NCBI GenBank assembly: GCA_003552565.1
Contig: PUNB01000205.1
Coordinates: 1 to 16,543, forward strand
DNA: 16,543 nt
Source: Lentisphaerota bacterium
GTDB lineage: Bacteria > Verrucomicrobiota > Lentisphaeria > Oligosphaerales > PUNB01
Direction of reading: 5' to 3'
In this document: positions 7,010-12,763 of the stretch, one piece after another
Position numbering within the stretch: position 1 is the stretch's first letter
Layout: every line of letters begins with the position of its first letter
Notes under the pieces: model-generated
The model's database searches: none
The model's input: only the letters and a program-made list of their open reading frames with translations
What the model was told of the DNA's origin: nothing
Program-made: the position numbers and the translations under genes

Positions 7010-8380
7010 TCAAAGGTGGCTTAGCGGCGGTCGGCCGAGCGGGTGAACATTGAAGCCGATTTGGAAAAGCCGCTGATGATCCAGGATATTGCGTCCGTCG
7101 AAAACAAAGGCGGGTTTCCGCATGGACTGGAAAACGCGTTGATAATCCAGCTGCGCGAATTGCGGCCATTCGGTGAGGACGGCAATGGCATCCGCATTTT
7201 CAGCGGCTTTATAGGGGTCTTCTTCGCAGTTCACGCGTCCGGCCAGGTCATTCAGGTCACGGCGGGCGTTCGGCAGGGCTTCCGGATCAGTGATGTTCAG
7301 GAGAGCCTTTTCTTCGACCAGCTGCCTGCAGATATCGATGGCCGGGCTTTCCCGGGTGTCACCGGTATGGGCCTTGAAGGCGAATCCGAAAACGGCAATC
7401 CGTTTATCAACGACATTATTGAACATGGCCTGCAGAATATTGCGGACAAAGCGATGTTTCTGGAATTCGTTGATTTTTATCACTTGTTCCCAATAGTCAG
7501 CCACTTCCGGGAGGTTGTAGTGGCGGCATAGGTAAACCAGATTGAGAATGTCTTTTTTGAAGCAGGAGCCGCCGAAGCCGACACTTGCCTGCAGGAAGCG
7601 GGGGCCAAGGCGCGAGTCCATACCGATGGCACTGGAAACGGCGGTGATATCGGCTCCGGTTTCCTCGGCGAAGGCGGCGACGGAATTGATAGAACTGATG
7701 CGCTGGGCCAGAAAAGCGTTGGCAGCCAGCTTGGACATTTCGCTGGACCAAACGTCTGTTGTCAATATCCGCTCACGGTCCACCCAATGTGTGTAAATAT
7801 CCACTAGCTGTCGAACCGCCTCCCGCCCGCTTTCGGTTGACTGATTCCCGCCGATCAGCACTCGATCAGGCCGCTCCAGGTCCTGAATCGCCGTGCCCTC
7901 GGCAAGGAATTCCGGATTTGACAGCACTTCAAATTTAAGGTTGGCATGACTTGAATTGAGGATCCGGCTCATGGCGTCCGCTGTTCGAACCGGCACGGTG
8001 CTTTTTTCCACCACAATCTTGGAGGAGTCAGAGCAGGCGAGAATCTCTCGCGCGGTTTTTTCCCAGTAGTAAAGATTGGCGGCTTCTCCGGCTCCCTCGC
8101 CGAAATCTTTGGTCGGAGTGTTGACGCTGACAAAAATTATATCGGCGGATTTGATGGCTGAAGGGATATCACTGGAAAAGAACAAGTTGCGGTTTAGGCA
8201 CTGATTCACCACGTCGCGCAGGCCGGGTTCGTAAATCGGCGGCTCGCCGGATCGCCAAGCGTCCACTCTCTCCTGGTTGATATCCACGCAGGTAACTTGG
8301 TACTCCGGGCATTTGGCGGCGATTACCGCCATCGTCGGACCGCCGACATAGCCGGCTCCGATACAAGTGATGTTGGGCAT
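7010..8380 (-). CDS. ugd: UDP-glucose 6-dehydrogenase, animal-like type
   Basis: Oxidises UDP-glucose twice with NAD to UDP-glucuronate, a precursor for polysaccharides and other nucleotide sugars. The Rossmann loop is CIGAGYVGGPT (6-16). Other signatures are PIYEPGL (48-54), SVNTPTK (85-91), EKSTVPVRTA (125-134), SNPEFLAEGTAI (154-165), SKLAANAFLAQRISSIN (216-232) and the catalytic C273 in GFGGSCFKKDI. The C-terminal domain has GFAFKAHTGDTRESPAI (331-347). The wording of the N-terminal third, including AVIAAKCP and CVDIN, resembles the metazoan/plant enzyme more than the classic enterobacterial Ugd. ATG 8380 is preceded by TAGGAGAGAG. It is the first gene of a four-gene cluster on the minus strand; a 13-bp palindrome lies 37 bp upstream. 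Confidence 0.95.
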   Translation of the reverse strand: MPNITCIGAGYVGGPTMAVIAAKCPEYQVTCVDINQERVDAWRSGEPPIYEPGLRDVVNQCLNRNLFFSSDIPSAIKSADIIFVSVNTPTKDFGEGAGEAANLYYWEKTAREILACSDSSKIVVEKSTVPVRTADAMSRILNSSHANLKFEVLSNPEFLAEGTAIQDLERPDRVLIGGNQSTESGREAVRQLVDIYTHWVDRERILTTDVWSSEMSKLAANAFLAQRISSINSVAAFAEETGADITAVSSAIGMDSRLGPRFLQASVGFGGSCFKKDILNLVYLCRHYNLPEVADYWEQVIKINEFQKHRFVRNILQAMFNNVVDKRIAVFGFAFKAHTGDTRESPAIDICRQLVEEKALLNITDPEALPNARRDLNDLAGRVNCEEDPYKAAENADAIAVLTEWPQFAQLDYQRVFQSMRKPAFVFDGRNILDHQRLFQIGFNVHPLGRPPLSHL

Positions 8381-8416
8381 GGGTGCTCTCTCCTAAGCGC
8401 GGTTGTTGGATTGGCG

Positions 8417-8429
8417 CGGAAACTTTCCG
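8417..8429. promoter_or_regulatory. Palindrome upstream of ugd, possible operator
   Basis: CGGAAACTTTCCG is a 6+1+6 inverted repeat, 37-49 bp before the ugd start codon and outside the R1 element. The position suits a regulator site in the ugd promoter region, but no promoter boxes are clear and no regulator is known. Confidence 0.3.
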
Positions 8430-8442
8430 GTATTTATTATTG

Positions 8443-8654
8443 CTAGAGGGTATGCGAAAAGGCATATCGCATGTTTTTGAGTTCAACTTTGTCTCGAATC
8501 CGCCTTAGGCGGATCACAAACCATATTCCATTCCTGATAAAAACATAAAAAACAAACGGATTTTAGTTCGGGATCCGCCTGAGGCGGATTAGGGACAAGG
8601 TTTTCAGCAGCAAAAATTCAACTCACTGACCCTTTTCGCGGAGGGTCAAGCTAG
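8443..8654. repeat. R1 inverted-repeat element between lnt and ugd
   Basis: Two R1 half-units face each other with CTAG at both outer ends (8443-8446 and 8651-8654). From left to right: CTAGAGGGTATGCGAAAAGG, GAGTTCAACTTTGTCTCG, palindrome ATCCGCCTTAGGCGGAT (8498-8514), an AT-rich centre, palindrome ATCCGCCTGAGGCGGAT (8573-8589), GGACAAGGTTTTCAGCAGC, ATTCAACTCACTGACCC and TTTTCGCGGAGGGTCAAGC. The element ends 5 bp past the lnt stop codon. 8521-8543 also matches 11348-11370 in inverse orientation, so the family includes part of the centre. No reading frame fits within it. Confidence 0.75.
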
Positions 8655-8659
8655 TCGAT

Positions 8660-10438
8660 CTACTGGCCGCCGGTGATTAATGCCTGATTTTTCATTTTCT
8701 CTTTAATCGCTTGAGCGGTCCGATTGACCATCCAGAAACCCCATGCCAGAGTGCAGAGGATGGCGAAGATATTGCCGTAACGCGTGTAAAAGGTAGTTCC
8801 AAGGTCGAACCAGACGGGGATCCGGTAGATATGCCAGTCGCGGATAAAGCGGTCACCGGTTGCCGAGTCGTAAAGCAGATCCCGAACTTCGCCGTTCGGC
8901 AGAATCAGCGCCGTGTCACTGTTGTTGCCTGAGCGCAGGAGCGGTCTGCGGCTTTCCACCGCCCGGGCGACGGCGTGGGTGAAATGCTGCCTGGAGCCGG
9001 CGCTTTCTTCGAACCAGGCGTTGTTGGTCAGGGTCATCAGCAGGTTGGCGCCGCGATGGAGAAATTCGGCGCTGACTTGCGGAAAGGCGTCTTCGAAACA
9101 GATATTAACTCCCGCCCATACACCGTTTTCCAAGTCGAACAGGGTGTATTCACTACCGGCGGACAGATCCCGGCCCATGCCGATAAGATCGTGCAGAAAG
9201 GGAAAAATATTGCCCAAGGGCACATATTCACCAAAAGGCACCAGTCTTACTTTGTGATAGTATTCCTCAATTTCTCCTTCCCGGTCAAGCAGAAAAACGC
9301 TGTTGAAGTTATTATATTCCGGCTGCTCTTCATGGTTTTCCGAGATCGGAATGTCAATCCGTTCCAGGTGCATATTGCCGAACAGGAGCCGGGTTTCAAT
9401 ATCATTGGTGAGTCTGTAGAGCGACTGCTGGTACTGCCGGTTGAAAAAAGCGGGAGCCGGGACGGCGGTTTCGGGCCAGACGATGATATCCGGATTCAGC
9501 TCAGCCGCTTCCCGAGTCAGCTGATCATAAACTCGTATCGCCTGGTCAAGCTGTTCTTGTGACCACACCCGTGCCTGCGGCAGGTTGCCTTGTATCGCGG
9601 CGATGCGCATTTCCGTGTCCGGCTTCGGCAGAGGTCGGCGGCTTTGATACATCAAGCACAGAACCGGCAGAAAAGCAATAATAGCCGCTAAAACCGGCCA
9701 GGAAAACTGCCGACGCTGTTTTTTCAGCCAGCGGTCCCGATTACTTAAAATCAGCCAGAGCAGAGCACCGTTGACAATCAGTGCCAGGAAACTCAGGCCG
9801 TAGAGTCCGGTGACGGTTGTCAGCTGCATCAATCCCGGGTTGCGCCATTGACTCAGCCCCAGGTGATTCCAGGGAAAACCGGTGAGGAACCATGAGCGTA
9901 TCCATTCCAGGCCGACCCAGGAAATTGCGGCCAGCAAAGTTGCAAGAGTAAACTTGCCGGCTCCCAGGCTGGTCAGCCGCAAACGTGTGAATGAGACAGT
10001 GGAAGAAGAGTAGCGCGATCTTTCCGTTGATTGCAGCCGGTTGATAATATCGGCAAAGACCAGATACCACGCCAGAAAATATAAAGCACAGTAAAGCGCC
10101 AGAAGATAGCCGGCGAAAAACCCGACTTCATTGAGCCAGTGCAGGGAAGTGGCGAAATGGGTGTAGCCGAAAACAAAGCCGACCATCACGCGCCGGGACA
10201 ATCGGCGGGGTATAGGCGCCGTCAGCAGTGGCAGCAAGGCGAACCAGACGGCCCAGTGCCATTCCAGCGGAGGAAAAGCACTGCTGAGCAGCAGGCCTGA
10301 AATAACCGCGCCCGTCAGCGCCGGGCCGATCCCTCGCCAGCTTAGAAGATACCGTAAATTAGCGCCTTGTTGTTTTATCTGGGTTTTCATTTCAATCCAT
10401 AATATAACTTGTCTTTCGAATTTTTGATTTGGACACAT
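8660..10438 (-). CDS. lnt: Apolipoprotein N-acyltransferase Lnt
   Basis: An inner-membrane enzyme that adds the third acyl chain to the N-terminal cysteine of lipoproteins, the last step before Lol sorting to the outer membrane. The N-terminal half has several membrane segments (about 39-57, 62-76, 86-105, 108-130, 163-182, 209-232, 246-264), including SSAFPPLEWHWAVWFALLPLL (52-72). The periplasmic nitrilase domain (about 276-540) carries the catalytic triad: E323 in WPETAVPAP, K396 in HKVRLVPFGEYVP and C447 in GVNICFEDAFP. A last membrane helix is at 551-571. Length 592 is slightly above the usual 500-550. The start is uncertain: ATG 10438 has AAGG inside a palindrome just upstream, while ATG 10390 (residue 17) begins the typical K-rich pre-membrane stretch. 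It is separated from ugd by an R1 element, so it is probably its own unit. Confidence 0.95.
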   Translation of the reverse strand: MCPNQKFERQVILWIEMKTQIKQQGANLRYLLSWRGIGPALTGAVISGLLLSSAFPPLEWHWAVWFALLPLLTAPIPRRLSRRVMVGFVFGYTHFATSLHWLNEVGFFAGYLLALYCALYFLAWYLVFADIINRLQSTERSRYSSSTVSFTRLRLTSLGAGKFTLATLLAAISWVGLEWIRSWFLTGFPWNHLGLSQWRNPGLMQLTTVTGLYGLSFLALIVNGALLWLILSNRDRWLKKQRRQFSWPVLAAIIAFLPVLCLMYQSRRPLPKPDTEMRIAAIQGNLPQARVWSQEQLDQAIRVYDQLTREAAELNPDIIVWPETAVPAPAFFNRQYQQSLYRLTNDIETRLLFGNMHLERIDIPISENHEEQPEYNNFNSVFLLDREGEIEEYYHKVRLVPFGEYVPLGNIFPFLHDLIGMGRDLSAGSEYTLFDLENGVWAGVNICFEDAFPQVSAEFLHRGANLLMTLTNNAWFEESAGSRQHFTHAVARAVESRRPLLRSGNNSDTALILPNGEVRDLLYDSATGDRFIRDWHIYRIPVWFDLGTTFYTRYGNIFAILCTLAWGFWMVNRTAQAIKEKMKNQALITGGQ

Positions 10439-10441
10439 GGT

Positions 10442-10455
10442 AAACCTTAAGGTTT
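10442..10455. promoter_or_regulatory. Palindrome at the lnt start, possible operator or translation-control site
   Basis: AAACCTTAAGGTTT is a perfect 14-bp palindrome ending 3 bp before ATG 10438 on the minus strand, and it contains the only plausible Shine-Dalgarno (AAGG). In RNA the stem would hide that site if 10438 is the true start. If ATG 10390 is used instead, the palindrome is in the leader and may be an operator. Confidence 0.4.
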
Positions 10456-10507
10456 GTTAACTTTTGTCCATTTTGTGTTATGTTAAAACAATACTGAATC
10501 AGTTAAA

Positions 10508-10551
10508 TTTCAGCAGCACAAAATCGGCTCACTGCCACTTTTCGTAGAGGG
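10508..10551 (+). repeat. R1 half-unit upstream of lnt
   Basis: TTTCAGCAGCACAAAATCGG, CTCACTGCCACTTTTCG and TAGAGGG match the R1 half-unit at 16240-16289 and 8602-8653. It is followed by TATCCGAAAAGGG, which pairs with the preceding CACTTTTCG. It begins a 1.04-kb gene-free spacer (10439-11482) built almost entirely of repeats. Confidence 0.6.
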
Positions 10552-10575
10552 TATCCGAAAAGGGTTCGGAAACGA

Positions 10576-10645
10576 GATTAAGGCGAAAGATCTGGGCATA
10601 AGATTAAGGGGCGCACCCGTTTTTTCCTAATCTTTCACCTTAATC
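10576..10645. repeat. 16-bp inverted repeat
   Basis: GATTAAGGCGAAAGAT (10576-10591) and ATCTTTCACCTTAATC (10630-10645) are complementary at 15 of 16 positions, with 38 bp between. The loop holds a further GATTAAGG at 10602 and a T-run. It may be a transcript-end hairpin or part of a composite repeat. Confidence 0.55.
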
Positions 10646-10692
10646 CAATTGGCCGTGGAACGCACAGTAACTTTCGAGCTTGCGAACTCCAC

Positions 10693-10743
10693 AAAACCCC
10701 TTTCGCATAACCTCAGGCTAGAGCCTATGCGAAAAGGGGTTTT
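10693..10743. repeat. R1 head-to-head hairpin around GGCTAGAGCC
   Basis: AAAACCCCTTTCGCATA (10693-10709) and TATGCGAAAAGGGGTTTT (10726-10743) are complementary except for one extra base, around a 16-bp loop containing GGCTAGAGCC. These are the CTAG-proximal ends of two R1 half-units joined tail to tail, as in the complete element at 16231-16344. Confidence 0.75.
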
Positions 10744-10826
10744 GCAGCACCCTTCACGCAAAAAATAGGTGCTGCGTGCTTGTTGTGAAGGCAGCAATAC
10801 AGAAGAATCGAGATTTGAAGCCGGTC

Positions 10827-10897
10827 GACGATAGCGGGCGTCGAGAGCGGATTACGAGTAAAGCGCGTTCCCTATCGTCCACCGCTCTCGTCGCCCG
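10827..10897. other. Four-part inverted motif (A-B-A'-B'), R2 copy 2, inverted
   Basis: CGGGCGTCGAGAGCGG (10835-10850) pairs with CCGCTCTCGTCGCCCG (10882-10897) at 15 of 16 positions, and GACGATAG (10827-10834) pairs perfectly with CTATCGTC (10872-10879). Read on the minus strand the order is A-B-A'-B', the same as at 5167-5240, and the sequences align over their full length. The reading frame 10754-11011 (minus) that crosses it looks like translated repeat, not a gene. Confidence 0.6.
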
Positions 10898-10961
10898 AAA
10901 TGGAGTTGAGTGCTGCGCTCTTTTGGCATTCAGGCTGATCGATATTTCGCCCAGGTGCGAT

Positions 10962-10978
10962 ATCCGCCTCAGGCGGAT
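10962..10978. repeat. R1 palindrome, isolated copy
   Basis: ATCCGCCTCAGGCGGAT, identical to the copy at 16349-16365, but without GACAAGG beside it. It lies inside the R2-type stretch, so the palindrome moves or spreads separately from the half-unit. Confidence 0.75.
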
Positions 10979-11039
10979 GCCGAAATCCATGGATGCTTCG
11001 CAATAGTTCAAGACACCGAGCCGAAGGCTCTTTCGGAGT

Positions 11040-11057
11040 GCGGTGAGCTCTCACCGC
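11040..11057. other. Strong short hairpin
   Basis: GCGGTGAGCTCTCACCGC: 8-bp perfect stem with a 2-base loop, followed by TTTGG. Just before it, GAGCCGAAGGCTCTTTC (from about 11019) makes a second small hairpin followed by Ts. Together they may end transcripts from either side, but the T-tracts are too short to call a terminator. Confidence 0.4.
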
Positions 11058-11067
11058 TTTGGTATAG

Positions 11068-11306
11068 CAGCTTATGTGAGACTTCATGTTTTTTAGCACG
11101 TTAAACTGCCAGAGTTCCGCCTTCAGGCGGCAGTTGCAGCGAGCTTCAGCGAGCGGGCGCAAGGCCTATGAAGACCCGGCGGGTTTCGGGGGCTGAAAGC
11201 CTCCGGATAACTGCCGCCTGAAGGCGGAACTCTGACCTTTGGAGCAGTCAAAGTCTCTCCCTTGGGGTATCCGGCCCGCATCGCGCCGGCGGTCGAGCTT
11301 ATGTGA
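11068..11306 (-). repeat. Dispersed repeat R2, copy 2, with insertion
   Basis: TCACATAAGC occurs on the minus strand at 11079-11070 and 11306-11297. The second is followed by the same GC-rich module as in copy 1 (GACCGCCGGCGCGATGCGG, then GCCGGATACCCC, to 11263). Between the two lies the 26-bp inverted repeat of 11110-11234. Compared with copy 1 the order of parts differs, so this copy is rearranged or composite. Confidence 0.6.
11110..11234. repeat. Perfect 26-bp inverted repeat enclosing 73 bp
   Basis: Arms 11110-11135 (CAGAGTTCCGCCTTCAGGCG then GCAGTT) and 11209-11234 are exact reverse complements. Each arm also contains its own small palindrome, CCGCCTTCAGGCGG. The 73-bp interior (11136-11208) has no plausible gene. 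The structure resembles a miniature inverted-repeat element or a long stable hairpin. Confidence 0.8.
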
Positions 11307-11347
11307 AACACAATATTCATTATTAGGGAAATTTGATTGGTATTAAT

Positions 11348-11410
11348 GTTTTCATCCGGAATGGAATATGGTTCGGGATCCGCCTGAGGCGGATTCGGGA
11401 CAAGGTTTTT
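11348..11410 (+). repeat. R1 element upstream of the nuclease gene
   Basis: GTTTTCATCCGGAATGGAAT then ATGG, TTCGGG, palindrome ATCCGCCTGAGGCGGAT (11378-11394), TCGGGACAAGGTTTT. It matches 8521-8543 and the palindrome at 8498-8514 in inverted orientation. It ends 72 bp before the start of the YhaO-like gene. Confidence 0.7.
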
Positions 11411-11482
11411 TTGTGCGGGTAGAGTCCGCAAATACCTTTTTCAGGCTAATCTGGGATCCGGAAATTTTATGGAGTCTTTCTA

Positions 11483-12763
11483 ATGAAAATAATGGCGACG
11501 GGCGATCTGCATATCGGACGTGTTCCGAGCCGGCTGCCGGAATCGCTGTCCCAGCGGGCTGATGAGCTGGGGCCATCGGCTGTTTGGAACTTGATGGTCG
11601 AGCAGGCGATTGAAAAAGGGGTGAAGGTCGTTTTGCTGGCTGGCGACGTGGTGGAAGAGGAAAGTGATTTTTTTGAAGCCTACCGAATTCTGGATGAAGG
11701 AATCAGACGGCTGGTGCGGGGAGGAATAAAGGTTTTCGCTGTCGCCGGCAATCATGATGTACGGGTGCTGCCCCGCTTGGCGGATCAGATTGATGACTTT
11801 CATCTACTTGGGCGGGAAGGAGAATGGGAAAGCTGCACATTGCAAGAGGACACCGAGTCACTTACCCTGCACGGCTGGTCCTTCAACACGGAAAAAGTTA
11901 TCGATAATCCTTTGCGAGAATTTCATCCGCGGCGCGGTGCCGGAGTGAACCTGGGACTTCTGCACTGTGATCGAGATCAAAGCGGCAGTGTTTACGCCCC
12001 GGTCTCTTCGGCGGAGCTCAAGTCCGCCGGCCTGGACTGCTGGCTGCTTGGCCACATTCACGTTCCTGAAAGGCTGACACCGGAACTTCCCATTGGTTAT
12101 CTCGGCTCGGCTGTCGGCCTTGATCCGGGGGAGCCGGGCGACCGCGGCCCATGGCTGCTGGAATTGGCAAAGGGCAGGATAACCGCCATTGAACATTTTC
12201 TTATCGCTCCATTGCACTGGGATCGTTTGACTGTCGATGTGTCTTCCATTCAGGAGCCTGAGGATGTCCGGGGACTGCTGTTGAAAAGAATCGACGAACT
12301 GAGCCGGGATCTGACCGCTCGAGCACTGCCGCCGGCGGCTGCCGGCTTGAGGGTGGAATTTACCGGCCGCAGCGATCTGCGCGGTCGTATTCAGGAGCTC
12401 TTCGAGAGTCAGCATGAGGCATTGGAGAATCTTTATTCCGGAGAGGGCAGGACGCAATTTTTTATTGAAAGATTGTCTTATTCCATTCAACCCGCCCTCG
12501 ATATGGCGGATCTGGCCCGGCGTTCCGACCCTCCGGGACTGCTGGCGCGGCAATTGTTGAAGCTTGAGGGTGAACCGGAGGACCCGGAACGGCGGGAACT
12601 GCTTGCCAAGGCGCGAGCCCGTTTGGCCGAGCAGGCCGCCAAGCCTTGGTGGCGCACACTGGGAGATGATTCTCAGATAAGCGAGGAAAAGGCTGCTGAA
12701 TGGCTGCGGCAGGCGGGGCTCGCGGCTTTGGATAAATTGCTGAGCCAGGAGGAAAAGAAATAA
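11483..12763 (+). CDS. Mre11/SbcD-type metallophosphoesterase, YhaO-like DNA nuclease
   Basis: A calcineurin-like phosphoesterase of the Mre11/SbcD/YhaO group, expected to cut DNA ends or hairpins with two metal ions. The metal and catalytic motifs are all present and in order: GDLH (7-10), GDVVE (54-58), GNHD (89-92), the histidine of LLHCD (161) and GHIH (190-193). Residues about 235-426 form a C-terminal region of unknown fold, with a positively charged helical end (369-387) that could contact the partner ATPase. The start at 11483 has GGAG 8 bp upstream; the in-frame ATG at 11492 is less well placed. The stop codon overlaps the start of the ATPase gene (TAATG), so the two are translationally coupled, as expected for an Mre11-Rad50-type pair. 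No signal peptide. Confidence 0.9.
   Translation: MKIMATGDLHIGRVPSRLPESLSQRADELGPSAVWNLMVEQAIEKGVKVVLLAGDVVEEESDFFEAYRILDEGIRRLVRGGIKVFAVAGNHDVRVLPRLADQIDDFHLLGREGEWESCTLQEDTESLTLHGWSFNTEKVIDNPLREFHPRRGAGVNLGLLHCDRDQSGSVYAPVSSAELKSAGLDCWLLGHIHVPERLTPELPIGYLGSAVGLDPGEPGDRGPWLLELAKGRITAIEHFLIAPLHWDRLTVDVSSIQEPEDVRGLLLKRIDELSRDLTARALPPAAAGLRVEFTGRSDLRGRIQELFESQHEALENLYSGEGRTQFFIERLSYSIQPALDMADLARRSDPPGLLARQLLKLEGEPEDPERRELLAKARARLAEQAAKPWWRTLGDDSQISEEKAAEWLRQAGLAALDKLLSQEEKK

Noticed and set aside
6276..7169. Longer 297-residue version of the CDC123-like gene
   Set aside because: The first 60 residues overlap ugd by 160 bp in another frame, have no family match and are Arg/Pro/Ala-rich like an out-of-frame reading; the homology starts at ATG 6989.
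8443..8654. Autonomous insertion sequence
   Set aside because: No transposase frame lies within or beside any R1 copy; the element is only about 210 bp.
10754..11431. Several short reading frames (10754-11011, 10872-11162, 11123-11431 minus; 10776-11006, 10910-11104 plus)
   Set aside because: They overlap each other across inverted repeats, lack ribosome sites and show no protein-like features.
10439..11482. tRNA or other structured known RNA
   Set aside because: The hairpins do not form a cloverleaf, and no TTCGAATC-type T-loop or CCA end was found.
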